Shown here: positions 25,701 to 33,665 of the stretch, one piece after another
Layout of the letters: every line of letters starts with the position of its first letter
Numbering within the stretch: position 1 is the stretch's first letter
Origin: Prevotella sp.
GTDB lineage: Bacteria; Bacteroidota; Bacteroidia; Bacteroidales; Bacteroidaceae
Direction: 5' to 3'
DNA: 64,000 nt
Assembly (NCBI GenBank): GCA_016281815.1
Contig: JAEEJK010000075.1
Span: 34,936 to 98,935, forward strand
Notes under the pieces: generated by a model
What the model saw: only the letters and a program-made list of their open reading frames with translations
Databases searched by the model: none
Told to the model about the DNA's origin: nothing
Translations under genes and position numbers: made by a program

Positions 25701-27568
25701 GTAAGGCTGTAGGTATTTTTCAGAAGTCCCGTGGTATTGGTGGATGACTTGAAGGTGAAGGAGGAGAGGTCGGCGTATGTTCCTTCACCTTCACTACCAA
25801 GATTGGTATTTGAAAACATGTTACTCATGTCTGTCACCTTGGAGGTGTCAAAATGGGAGAGGTCCAAGTCCATGACCATACCATAAGGGAATAAATTTTG
25901 GAACATTCCGCTCATGTCGGTCACCTGGTCTGTTTTGAGGTTTTCCATTCCATCGAAATCAATAAACAATAACGCGTCCAAATCCTTGAACCATTGCCTT
26001 GTGCTGGTGGGATGGTAGTCAGCAAAACTGCTGTCAAAACTTATTTTTATATAATGTAAATTTTTACCTTCAACAATGCCAAGTTTTCCTCCATTTGTCG
26101 GCAATAATGTGGGGTGGTTTCTCGTTCCTCTAAGATTGTCATAATAGAACGTCACGGAGTTGGACATTATTTCCGAACTTGGGTCATCGGGAACATCATA
26201 TCCATAAACTTGATCATAATACGCCTCCTTGGTGTTGCCTACATAAGAGAAACTGAAATATCCGCCTTTCCATAACTTATAGGCGTTTCCGAATGTGACT
26301 CCCTCTGGTATGAAGCCGTCGGGGAAGATGAGCGTGCAGGGATAGTAGGTAGAGGCCACGCCCGAGAAGGCATCTGTAGCGAGGTTGTTGGCGGTAGCGG
26401 GGACGGTCAGTCTTTTTATCTTAGTGTCTTTCAGCAATCCCGTGGTGGTGGTGTTGGGCTTGAATGTGAAGGAGGAGAGGTTGATTTCATTGATATCATA
26501 ACCAGCGTTAATATCCATCTCAGACAGCATATAACTCATGTTTGTAGCCTTGGAGGTGTCAAAATGGGTCAAATCCAAATCCAATGCTGATGTTTGATAG
26601 AACATGTAACTCATGTCGGTCACCTCAGAGGTGTTGAGGTTCTTCAAATTATTAAACTCAACGCCGCCGGCTATGAGAGTCAGACCCTCGAACCAGTGAG
26701 AGGTGTTGGTGGGGCGGTAATCGGCAAAACTGCTGTTAAATGTGATAGTAATCTCATCATTAGAAGTCAAGCATGGGATGTTTAGTTTTCCCCCTTCCGT
26801 GGGCACCAGATTGGTATTGCTCCTTGTATCTTTTAGATTGTCGTAATAGAAATTGACATAAATATAATAAGAACCGGTGATAGGATCATCATTGACGCTT
26901 ACAGTGTAGTAGGCCTGCCTGGAATTTAAGTAAGAGGTGCTCACTACGGGACGGACATTGTGGCCCCAGTATCGATCTTGATAAGACATAAAAATGCCCC
27001 CTTCAACACCCAGATTCTCTCCGAATACCAGGTAATCTGCACGGTTGTTGAATTCGCTATTTTGCTTATCCGACCAATACCTGCCCAAACTGCCCAGAGA
27101 TTGAATGGCAGTCCCGTTATTATACCCGCCACAAGGCAGGAAGATGCTGGCTCCGTTGTTAGTAAACAGCATGCCTTTGACATCGTCGATGTATTTCATC
27201 TCATGTTGGCAGTTCTCATACAGCTCTTGCAACTGGTCATACGTCGGCATGCAGTATATGCCATTCGAATTGACGTATGCCACATCATATTCCGTGCCAC
27301 TGATGTTTGAACCAATATCGGTGTTGGCGTACTGATAATTGTAGGAATTGTAGTCTTCTTTCTCTGTTGTCTCGCCCCAGGAATACCACCCGCCGAAATC
27401 TTTGGGAGTGGTGGCCCCCACGTTGCAGCACGACCATTTCGTGCCGGAGGGCAATCCGAGGTCAATCATGTGCGGATGGTAGTCGTCGGGACAAGACTGT
27501 GCGTTTGCTCCCAGTGCTCCCGTCAATGTCAGGAGCAGGGTCAGTAGGAATAAATGTGCTTTTCTCAT
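22772..27568 (-). CDS. giant BspA-family (DUF285) surface protein with dockerin and cohesin-like domains
   Basis: A 1598-aa protein with a signal peptide (MRKAHLFLLTLLLTLTGALG). Residues ~25-225 resemble the Fibrobacter major paralogous domain ('MIDLGLPSGTKWSCCNVGAT'). Residues ~240-1370 hold about six modules, each with 'LTFYYDNLKG', 'SSFADYRPTS...WFEGL' and DUF285 repeats ('VTDMSYMFYNCSSLTSLDVSHFDTSK'). Residues ~1378-1440 are two dockerin repeats (GDANEDGHVTVADVMLAVNK; ADINNDGRITVADVMGIVKL). A cohesin-like beta domain and a Por-like tail ('TQGQKVATPTRGVYIRNGKK') finish the chain. Probably a surface adhesin. Modules share near-identical DNA, indicating recent internal duplication. The start is placed at the signal peptide. 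Confidence 0.8.
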   Translation of the reverse strand: MRKAHLFLLTLLLTLTGALGANAQSCPDDYHPHMIDLGLPSGTKWSCCNVGATTPKDFGGWYSWGETTEKEDYNSYNYQYANTDIGSNISGTEYDVAYVNSNGIYCMPTYDQLQELYENCQHEMKYIDDVKGMLFTNNGASIFLPCGGYNNGTAIQSLGSLGRYWSDKQNSEFNNRADYLVFGENLGVEGGIFMSYQDRYWGHNVRPVVSTSYLNSRQAYYTVSVNDDPITGSYYIYVNFYYDNLKDTRSNTNLVPTEGGKLNIPCLTSNDEITITFNSSFADYRPTNTSHWFEGLTLIAGGVEFNNLKNLNTSEVTDMSYMFYQTSALDLDLTHFDTSKATNMSYMLSEMDINAGYDINEINLSSFTFKPNTTTTGLLKDTKIKRLTVPATANNLATDAFSGVASTYYPCTLIFPDGFIPEGVTFGNAYKLWKGGYFSFSYVGNTKEAYYDQVYGYDVPDDPSSEIMSNSVTFYYDNLRGTRNHPTLLPTNGGKLGIVEGKNLHYIKISFDSSFADYHPTSTRQWFKDLDALLFIDFDGMENLKTDQVTDMSGMFQNLFPYGMVMDLDLSHFDTSKVTDMSNMFSNTNLGSEGEGTYADLSSFTFKSSTNTTGLLKNTYSLTTLTINSTANYLALDAFEGVGSTENPCTLICPDGFTPQGATQGNGYILWKGGYFSWDGELPEAYAVLSTDGNTLTFFCDTERASRQGTTYDMNTENNAPEWYRNRSSVMTVVFDASFADARSTSCYRWFYGMTNLTTITGIKNLKTDVVTTMNSMFYDCSSLTSIDVSHFDTSKVTDMSYMFTGCSELTSIDVSGFDTSKVTDISRMFYNCSGIKILDLSSFTFNSGVAADLFLGDTSLEALSIPATSNNLPEGAFEAVGTYNPVFLYYPNGFVPHEATTPDENGFFEWKAGYFKMAYTEAYAVLDGSTLTFYYDNLKGLRRGTKYNLNTGNKIPGWNSNSSSVRSVVFDASFADARPTSCYRWFYDMTYLTSITGIGNLKTDQVTNMSRMFNKCSSLKSVDLSGFNNAPKSDMRYMFAYCSSLTNLDLSKFTFNNIVRSEQLIIGVPLKRLTIPASANYLATDAFSDVASAENPCLLITPAGFTPEGAEQYDGYFIWKGGYFKMARTEAYAVRSTDGKTLTFYYDNQKAFRTGTVYNMNTENNAPEWYSNRSSVTTVLFDASFADARPTSCYRWFYGMTNLTTITGIKNLKTDEVTNMRYMFSQCTRLTSLDVSGFNTAKVTDMQRMFQYCSQLTSLDVSSFNTTNVTDMNSMFYDCYALTSLDVSSFTFNNGIVTDYLLYSCSGLKTLTIPASAGNLNPNAFLSVASAENPCLLITPDDFTPDGTEQYDGYFIWKGGYFTAGLPGDANEDGHVTVADVMLAVNKVLGKTLTTFNERNADINNDGRITVADVMGIVKLVLNSGPKSAPRNAYQSMSDAMAVTAKGNELTLHLTGTGSYTASQMMLTLPEGCRLESAQMVSSRSNGHIVQTSDLGNGQYRVVVYGASGLPFGNSCTDLVRLNVKGSHHGDVAVSDIQVVDYFTNTFLLSDVSGIATGIDSIGSDASDGDWYTTQGQKVATPTRGVYIRNGKKVVVR

Positions 27569-27634
27569 TGTATTGTAGTTTTTAGTGAATTGCTTAGTAT
27601 AGTATGATGAGAATCCCATGATTCTAAGTAATTC

Positions 27635-27643
27635 ACAAATATA
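27635..27643 (-). promoter_or_regulatory. possible -7 box for the giant BspA-family gene
   Basis: TATATTTGT on the minus strand, 67 nt before the start at 27568. No TTTG at proper spacing was found. Confidence 0.45.
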
Positions 27644-27896
27644 GCGTTTTTTTTCGATACTTGTTTCACTTTTTAAAATCTTTTCATATATGTTAACATA
27701 GTGGTATTCCAACTTCATTCAGTGAATATCTTTTAGAGTGCCTTACGGGCAGAACCAACGGTCGACGTGCGAAGCGGAAGTCAAATGATAAAAAATGAAT
27801 AAATAAATAGTAAAAATATTTTTCTTGCCATTTTCTTAAAAATTTTTCTTAAGATTTCTCACCGAAGGTGACTACCTTTACTGTTAGCTGAATAGA

Positions 27897-28140
27897 TTCA
27901 TTTCAACACAGAGAAGCAGAGGTACAGAGAGTTATAAGAACTTGTTTTTGTTGTAAGAATAGATGATCAAAAAACGCTCCGCTTAGGAAAAAGAAAGAAA
28001 AACTGTTTGGACAGGGAAGGAAAGCAGAAAAAGTGCCATGGCACTCACAAAAAGGAGAAAAAAGGATGTATGACTTTTCAACACAAAGTTACAAAGGCAC
28101 AGAGAGTTACAATTGCCATGAGTTTTTACAACACAAAGTT
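27897..28140 (-). repeat. third copy of the CACAGAG / cgctccgcttagg repeat family
   Basis: Contains ttcaacacagagaagcagag, a 'gatcaaaaaacgctccgctt' stretch, 'gccatggcactcacaaaaag' and two further 'caacacaaagttacaaaggc' units (28080-28140). The gap 27569-28347 otherwise holds the BspA promoter region, AT-rich sequence to 27896 and the composite repeat at 28165-28372. Confidence 0.7.
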
Positions 28141-28164
28141 ACAAAGGCACAGAGAAGTAAAAAA

Positions 28165-28372
28165 TAAAGGATAATTAAATGGACCATTATATGGCAATTA
28201 TATGTTAAAATATTTACATCAATTCCCATTAATAATCCATTTAATTTTCCATTTATTTTTACGTTTTCCTTTTCGTGCCTTTTCGTGTCCTTTCGTGGTT
28301 CCTTTACTACAAAAATGTCTACGAATTCAAGCATTTCGCCCTCCCTCTCATTTGGAGAGGGCCGGGGAGAGG
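28165..28372 (-). repeat. second full copy of the composite 3'-end repeat, reaching into the nozzle-like gene
   Basis: Hairpin arms at 28173-28199 and 28220-28245, cgtgcc/cgtgtcc units at 28262-28301, GC-rich palindrome at 28343-28372. The palindrome overlaps the last codons and the stop of the gene at 28348-31050. Confidence 0.8.
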
Positions 28373-31050
28373 TACCCCACCTCTCCGATGCTCTCGCCCG
28401 GTAGGAGTTGGCCGATGGCAGCGATGCGGAACCACCGGTAGGGCGTGCCACGGTGGCAGCACAAATATTGGTCTGCACTGCTGCTGATGAGATGCCAGTG
28501 GAAGAGGTCGTTGCTCCCGTAGAGGGCGATACCCAGATGACTTCCTGCGGCGCCACGATGGTTGAACAGGCCACGGAGGATGAGGCGCTCCACGCTCTTG
28601 TGTTCATAGCGCGTGCCCAGCGACAGCGGACGCGTGCAAAGGAGGACGGGAATGCGCCCCGATGGTGTGAGCCTCACCCTCGCCACCATGGTGGATTCAT
28701 TTTCGCAGACTGTTGCCCACACCTCTCCGCCGTCGCTCACCACCGACGACAGGCGGGCCATGGCAGTGCCCCATGCCCCGGAGCGCAGTGAGCAGACCAG
28801 TGCGCCGGGACATCGTGTCGCTGTCGGCTGATTCTCCGTCGGCCAGAACAGCCACAGGCGGTCGTTGGCAGCGTCGTAGGCCATCCTCGCCTCACGCAGT
28901 TTGCTCCCCATCCAGTAAGGAACATTCCCTGCCGACTGCGGCAGATCGGGTTCGGTGGCGATGATCTCTGCCGCATAGGGCAGTGAGGAGAACCGGAACG
29001 GCGGTTCGCGCAACATGTCGGAGAGACAGGTGACTTTCGACCCCTTCAGGGTCATTACCCCTTGTGCGGAGAGGTAGATGACGGCATCGGAGGTGCATAC
29101 CGCCTGGGTGCCGGGAAGCATCCCCGCCCGTGTCGCCTTCTGCTGTGCGCTCCACTTGCCGCCGCTCAGGCGCAGCAGCCACACGCCCCTTTCGTTGAAC
29201 ACATAGTACTGCCCGTCGCCGAACAGTCCGTCGGCGCTGCGGCGGGTGCTCGTCGTGATGCCGAGGATGGTGCTGTCGCCCACGCTGACCTCGGCGGTGG
29301 CAGGGAACACGAAGGGATTGCCCTGCGCCGATGACCGCAGACGGCTTCCCTGACTGCTGAGAGGCCATGAGGAACGGGCCTGAGCGGCGTGGGCATCGAA
29401 GTCAGCGGCTGTCTCCTCCTCCCACTGCAGCATGCTCTCCGTGTATCCTCCGCTGATGGGGTTGGCGACGAGTGTCCGCACCTGCTGCACCAACAGGGAG
29501 AGGCAGAGCGGACGTGGTGTGCGGTGAATCTGTCCCGTCGTCCCGAAGACTGCCACCGACATGCCCTTGCTGACCAGCGGATGGAGCGGTTGCGAGGTGG
29601 TGAAATAGCGGTAGGTGCCATCCTCAGACAGCCGGAGGTGGTATTCGAGGGAGCGGAGGTGGGCACCGGGTGCCATCATCATGCCTGCCATCGGGTAGGT
29701 CACTTCGCCCTTCCACCACATGTCGCGCTCGGGAGCACCGTCGGCGATGGCATGGACGACAAGGTCGGCGGTCTGCCCCTCGGGGTCGCCGGCAGTGTCT
29801 GGACGGTCGCCTGCAGTGAGCCCGTCGCTGAAGCGGTAGCGGATGCCGATCTCGAGTGGATGGTGCACGACGGCTGTCGTGCTGCCCAGGAGGAGCCTCC
29901 CGCTGTGATTGAACGCCACTTGCGCCCCTCCCGACCACCGCCGCATGTCGCTGAGGTCGGCTGGGATGCCTCCGTAGTCTGCTTTCTGCACGAGCAGGGG
30001 GTGTCCGCTCTGTCCGATGCCGATGGTCATGGAGGGGTAGAACGCGAGTTGGTCGAGGTGCTGCAGGAGTGGTTGCTGGGTGAGTTCGCCGAACGTCAGT
30101 GAGGTAGTCCGTCCCTCATCATCGATGGTGTGAGCGACTGCCTTGCGCATGTCGAGCATGTTGGTGGGACGTGTGAGGAAGATGTCGATGCCCCTGACAA
30201 GGAGGGCCGCCCGCTCCGGATGGCGCAGGGTGACGGTGATGACATGGCGGTGGAAATCGGCCTGCATCCAGAGTTGTCCTGCTTCGCGGTCGGCATGGAT
30301 GGTGGCCGTCATGTTGGCGGGGAGCAGCGCGAAGAGGTTGGAAAAAAGGAGGTGTGAACCGTCGGTCATCCGCAGGGCCGCCACCCCGAAGCACACATGC
30401 CCAAAAATGCCTTCGCCCATCGCTGCCGCCATGCGGTCGCAGGCCTCTTCCATTTGTGCCGCCACCATGGTGGAAGCGGTGGCATAGGCCTCTTTGCTGT
30501 CATAGAAATGTGGGAAGATGTGGCTGAGTGCCGTGTGCTGCGACACCTGCAACTGGTCGGGGTGGTCGAGCCACGTGGCAAGGGAACTGCTGATGGGCAG
30601 GTTGACCACCTGCGCCGTGTTGTCGTTCTGGGTGAGGTGGATGTCATAGAGCAAGTCGTCGCGGTTGACAACGGCATACCCGCCCTGCTGATGCTGCCAG
30701 ATGCAGTAGGTGATCGCGGTGTCGGTGATGAGGCACAGCGTGTGGCCGACGCAGGCGACACGGGCCTTCTGCTCCAAAGTGGCGAGGGTGTGGGTGCTGT
30801 CCCAGGCATAGCGCCATCCGCCCGCACCGTCGTCCTCCTCAGTGATGAGGTGGGTGTAGTCGGCAGTGCGGTGGATGCCGATGACGGAGGCGCCGCCGTT
30901 CACAGTGCAGAGGTCTTCTGTGCTGATGCCGATGGGGCGGAGCGCCTCGTCCTCGGCGATGAGGTGGGTCAGTGTGGCGCAGTCGCCTTCGTGCGCCTCA
31001 TGGTCGGTGGGGCTGGTGGTCAGTCCCCGGAAAGTGATGTGTTGTCTCAT
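28348..31050 (-). CDS. phage tail-nozzle/stabilisation-like protein
   Basis: A 900-aa soluble beta-rich protein with no signal peptide. Repeated short patterns ('SVIGIHRTADYTHLITEED', 'QYYVFNERGVWLLRLSGG', 'RLWLFWPTENQP', 'IALYGSNDLFHWHLISSS') suggest a beta-propeller core, as in tail-nozzle/stabilisation proteins of short-tailed phages, including crAss-like phages. The call is structural analogy with no diagnostic motif. It would mount below an adaptor such as the one proposed at 3344-3964, but lies 24 kb away on the other strand. The final residues (YLSPALSK) and TGA stop are encoded by an interspersed GC-rich palindrome, so the native C-terminus was probably replaced. Last gene of a three-gene minus-strand cluster. 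Confidence 0.45.
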   Translation of the reverse strand: MRQHITFRGLTTSPTDHEAHEGDCATLTHLIAEDEALRPIGISTEDLCTVNGGASVIGIHRTADYTHLITEEDDGAGGWRYAWDSTHTLATLEQKARVACVGHTLCLITDTAITYCIWQHQQGGYAVVNRDDLLYDIHLTQNDNTAQVVNLPISSSLATWLDHPDQLQVSQHTALSHIFPHFYDSKEAYATASTMVAAQMEEACDRMAAAMGEGIFGHVCFGVAALRMTDGSHLLFSNLFALLPANMTATIHADREAGQLWMQADFHRHVITVTLRHPERAALLVRGIDIFLTRPTNMLDMRKAVAHTIDDEGRTTSLTFGELTQQPLLQHLDQLAFYPSMTIGIGQSGHPLLVQKADYGGIPADLSDMRRWSGGAQVAFNHSGRLLLGSTTAVVHHPLEIGIRYRFSDGLTAGDRPDTAGDPEGQTADLVVHAIADGAPERDMWWKGEVTYPMAGMMMAPGAHLRSLEYHLRLSEDGTYRYFTTSQPLHPLVSKGMSVAVFGTTGQIHRTPRPLCLSLLVQQVRTLVANPISGGYTESMLQWEEETAADFDAHAAQARSSWPLSSQGSRLRSSAQGNPFVFPATAEVSVGDSTILGITTSTRRSADGLFGDGQYYVFNERGVWLLRLSGGKWSAQQKATRAGMLPGTQAVCTSDAVIYLSAQGVMTLKGSKVTCLSDMLREPPFRFSSLPYAAEIIATEPDLPQSAGNVPYWMGSKLREARMAYDAANDRLWLFWPTENQPTATRCPGALVCSLRSGAWGTAMARLSSVVSDGGEVWATVCENESTMVARVRLTPSGRIPVLLCTRPLSLGTRYEHKSVERLILRGLFNHRGAAGSHLGIALYGSNDLFHWHLISSSADQYLCCHRGTPYRWFRIAAIGQLLPGESIGEVGYLSPALSK

Positions 31051-31077
31051 GGTGATGGGTAATAAGATTGGTTTTCA

Positions 31078-31458
31078 TCAATGGCTGAGGCCGATGAGCG
31101 GCAGGGCGATGCCTAGGCCACTGACTTCGGTGGTGGCTCCCACGTGCAGGCGGATGGCCGTGGCACTGTGGGTTAGGCTGAGCACATATCCGGTGAGGCG
31201 TTTACTGAACACACGCATGTATCGGCCTTTGCCTTTCACTGGATGGCAGGTACAACTGTGGCGTCCGATAGTCTCGCAGGTACGGCGCGCCACATAGAGA
31301 TAGTGCTCGCTATACCTTTCCCCGACGCGGGCGATGTTGATGACATCGCCGGGACTGAGCGAGAGCGCTTTGGTCACATAGGCGGTGAGGTCGATGCGCC
31401 CGTCGGGGTGGAACGTGATGTCACCACAGCGGGTGACAGGGATGATCTTCGTGGGCAT
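31078..31458 (-). CDS. hypothetical protein in the second phage-like block
   Basis: A 126-aa protein. The start at 31458 (MPTKIIPVTRCGDITF) is chosen because the in-frame extension to 31512 is encoded by pyrimidine-rich repeat DNA. It is beta-rich, with 'DITFHPDGRIDLTAYVTKALSLSPGDVINI' at the N-terminus and a cluster of Cys/His (RRTCETIGRHSCTCH, ~57-71) that could bind metal. I do not recognise it. It ends 27 nt before the nozzle-like gene's start, so they form one unit. Confidence 0.55.
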   Translation of the reverse strand: MPTKIIPVTRCGDITFHPDGRIDLTAYVTKALSLSPGDVINIARVGERYSEHYLYVARRTCETIGRHSCTCHPVKGKGRYMRVFSKRLTGYVLSLTHSATAIRLHVGATTEVSGLGIALPLIGLSH

Positions 31459-31612
31459 GGGGTAGGGAGGTGAGGGGTGAGAGATATGAGGGGGCGAGAG
31501 GGGAACGCGCAAAACGCGTTCTTACGGAGAAACCCTCAATCCTCAATCCTCAATTTTCAATTTTCAATTTTCAATCCTCAATTTTCAATTTTCAATCCTC
31601 AATTTTCAATTT
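31459..31612 (-). promoter_or_regulatory. intercistronic element with a core shared with the umuD-umuC gap
   Basis: Read on the minus strand: TTGAAGA/TTGAAAA/TTGAGGA heptamers (to ~31536), a 34-nt core (31534-31501) containing hairpin GAACGCG-ttttg-CGCGTTC, then pyrimidine-rich CCCCTCA-type units up to the ATG at 31458. The core differs at one base from 54810-54843. Confidence 0.75.
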
Positions 31613-31825
31613 TCAATCTTCAATCTTCAATCTGAAAGAAATGGTGGTGATGTAGACATAGGCGCGTGTCTGCTCGATGCGCTGTCGGTGCGCCTCGGCA
31701 GATGCTCTGGTGGTGTGAATCTCTGACGCTACATAGTAGCGGTTGCTGCCGCGCTCGCCGATGATGACGGCGTAATAGCGCTTGCCCAGCACGAAGTTGG
31801 TGATTTCCTTGAAAAGTTTTTTCAT
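31613..31825 (-). CDS. small basic protein at the head of the second phage-like block
   Basis: A 70-aa protein, MKKLFKEITNFVLGKRYYAV then a beta/alpha stretch ending 'AYVYITTISFRLKIED'. Unrecognised. The last residues (LKIED) and the TGA are written by a TTGAAGA heptamer array, so changes in repeat number or phase would alter its C-terminus. Six tandem 96-bp repeats lie immediately upstream, beginning 15 nt before the ATG. Small size and repeat-encoded end lower confidence, but the position in a coherent cluster supports it. Confidence 0.5.
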   Translation of the reverse strand: MKKLFKEITNFVLGKRYYAVIIGERGSNRYYVASEIHTTRASAEAHRQRIEQTRAYVYITTISFRLKIED

Positions 31826-31840
31826 GATTGATTGTTTTTG

Positions 31841-32416
31841 TTATCCCGAATTGTCGAATTATCGAATCATTTCATCACGATCTTTGCAGATGTAATCATA
31901 ATTCTTAATTCTTAATCCTTCATTCTTAATCCTTATTTATCCCGAATTGTCGAATTATCGAATCATTTCATCACCATCTTTGCAGATGTAATCATAATTC
32001 TTAATTCTTAATCCTTCATTCTTAATCCTTATTTATCCCGAATTGTCGAATTATCGAATTATTTCATCACCATCCTTGCAGATGTAATCATAATTCTTAA
32101 TTCTTAATCCTTCATTCTTAATTTTTATTTTTCCCGAATTGTCGAATTGTCGAATTATTTCATAACGATCCTTGCAGGAGTAATCATAATTCTTAATTCT
32201 TAATCCTTCATCCTTAATTCTTATTTATCCCGAATTGTCGAATTGTCGAATTATTTCATAGCCATCTTTGCAGGAGTAATCATAATTCTTCATTCTTAAT
32301 CCTTAATTCTTAATTCTTAGTTATCCCGAATTATCGAATTGTCGAATTATTTCATCACGATCTTTGCAGATGTAATCATAATTCTTAATTCTTAATCCTT
32401 AATCCTTAATTCATTA
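31841..32416 (-). repeat. six 96-bp tandem repeats, each with a 10-codon micro-ORF
   Basis: Unit starts at 31841, 31937, 32033, 32129, 32225 and 32321, with exactly 96-nt periodicity. On the minus strand each unit has an ATTAAGA-type array, then a micro-ORF, then ATTCGATA/ATTCGACA octamers. Micro-ORFs run 31899-31867 (MITSAKIVMK), 31995-31963 (MITSAKMVMK), 32091-32059 (MITSARMVMK), 32187-32155 (MITPARIVMK), 32283-32251 (MITPAKMAMK) and 32379-32347 (MITSAKIVMK). Stops are TGA, TGA, then TAA four times. All face the gene starting at 31825. Between 32417 and 32538 I see only AT-rich sequence with two 'ttatcctgaa' remnants. Confidence 0.85.
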
Positions 32417-32538
32417 AAATTTGTTATCCTGAAAACATTTGTGTTATCCTGAAATATGGTTTTATCTCATGACTTTTCGAATCATCGGCTTTTATCCTTT
32501 ATATTCTTTATATTTTTATGAAAAATATTGGTATTTTA

Positions 32539-32571
32539 TTTGGTTGTTTCCTGAATAATGTGTATTTTTGC
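32539..32571 (+). promoter_or_regulatory. promoter of the S24 repressor-like gene
   Basis: TTTG (32539-32542), 20-nt spacer, TATTTTTGC (32563-32571). The start would be near 32578. A minus-strand TATATTTGC at 32634-32626 could be the divergent promoter reading into the 96-bp repeats, but its -33 box is weak. Confidence 0.65.
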
Positions 32572-32715
32572 AATAAATTCAGGTTGATTGGGGATAAAAT
32601 ATAATTATTTTCCCGTTTTCTGCTTGCAAATATAAACATGATTTATAAAAAGCGAAACGAAATTTATATATTTAACATAAATTTAACATTTGACCATTTG
32701 TAATTGGACAATTAT

Positions 32716-33510
32716 ATGACTGCAGAACTGAAAAAAATCGTGAAATGGCTGGTCATGCAGGGAAAGGCATCGTCACAGCGTGAACTCGCGCTGCAGATGG
32801 GCTACAACCCGTCGGCCTTTTCTCAGATACTCAACGGACATGTGCCGGTGAGCGAGAAGTTCCTCAGCCGCCTCTCTGCCTTCGAGCCCATGGTCAACCT
32901 TGACTGGGTGAGGACGGGCAGAGGGGATATGCTCGTCGCGTCCCGCATTGAGGCCATACCGACGGTGGAGGACGATGATATGGAGTTTTGTTCCGAGAAT
33001 ACCCACGGTGTGAAGTTCTATAAGAGGGGCAAGCAACTTTTCATGAAGGTGAGGCACGTGCCTTACGCCGCCTTCGGGCAATTCGCCAACGACTCCGACC
33101 GTCTTGAGCCGTTGAATGAGGAGTGGGGCGAGGAAACCTATGAGGTGGACCGCCTGGCGAGGGGCAATTACCTGTCGTTTGAGGTGCAGGGAGAGTCGAT
33201 GGACACTGGCAGCCGACAGAGTTTCGAGGCGGGCGACAAGGTGCTCGTGCGCGAGTTGGAGCGGGTGTTCTGGAAGGAGCGGCTCCGTTTCAACGACTGG
33301 CCCTACTGGGTCGTCGTTTTCGGTTCGAGTGTCCTCCTCAAGCAGATGATCGCGCAGGACCAGGAGCATGGCATCCTCACCTTCCATTCTCTCAACCCTT
33401 CTCCCGAATACGCCGACTTCAACCTCTGCGTAGACGATATCCGCGCCCTCTACAAGGTCATCAAGAAAAAACCCAAGGAGATCCGCTTCTTCGAGGATGA
33501 TTTGTATTAG
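32716..33510 (+). CDS. phage-type repressor: HTH plus S24 peptidase-like domain
   Basis: A 264-aa protein. Residues ~1-60 carry a helix-turn-helix ('SQRELALQMGYNPSAFSQILNG'). Residues ~140-250 are an S24/LexA-like fold with serine nucleophile S161 in 'VQGESMD' and lysine K209 in 'SVLLKQM', so self-cleavage chemistry looks possible. This is the architecture of CI-like phage repressors, which lose activity through RecA-stimulated autocleavage after DNA damage. The ATG at 32716 is preferred over an upstream TTG (32704). It is divergent from the second phage-like block and may control it. Leader ~138 nt. Confidence 0.75.
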   Translation: MTAELKKIVKWLVMQGKASSQRELALQMGYNPSAFSQILNGHVPVSEKFLSRLSAFEPMVNLDWVRTGRGDMLVASRIEAIPTVEDDDMEFCSENTHGVKFYKRGKQLFMKVRHVPYAAFGQFANDSDRLEPLNEEWGEETYEVDRLARGNYLSFEVQGESMDTGSRQSFEAGDKVLVRELERVFWKERLRFNDWPYWVVVFGSSVLLKQMIAQDQEHGILTFHSLNPSPEYADFNLCVDDIRALYKVIKKKPKEIRFFEDDLY

Positions 33511-33665
33511 CCCCATCCTTTCATTTCTCTCACCCCTCACCCTTTACCTCTCACCTCCAATGAGACAATGATTTCTAAAGAAAATGTAATTCTTTATAGG
33601 GAAGACATGTAATTCCAAATAATTGCACTAACTTTGTACCCGAAATTGCAATTACACAAAAAGAT
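33511..33665 (+). promoter_or_regulatory. pyrimidine-rich array and possible promoter before the HAD gene
   Basis: Degenerate CTCACC/CCCCTCA units (33513-33557) follow the repressor stop. TAACTTTGT at 33629-33637 fits a -7 box 28 nt before the next ATG, but no -33 TTTG is seen. Confidence 0.45.

Noticed and set aside
31470..31655. Small plus-strand ORF with FNFQSSI repeats
   Set aside because: It is the translation of heptamer repeats; it has no start context and simply reads the tandem array.
31841..32416. CRISPR array
   Set aside because: The 96-bp units are contiguous near-identical copies with no unique spacers, and no cas genes are nearby.
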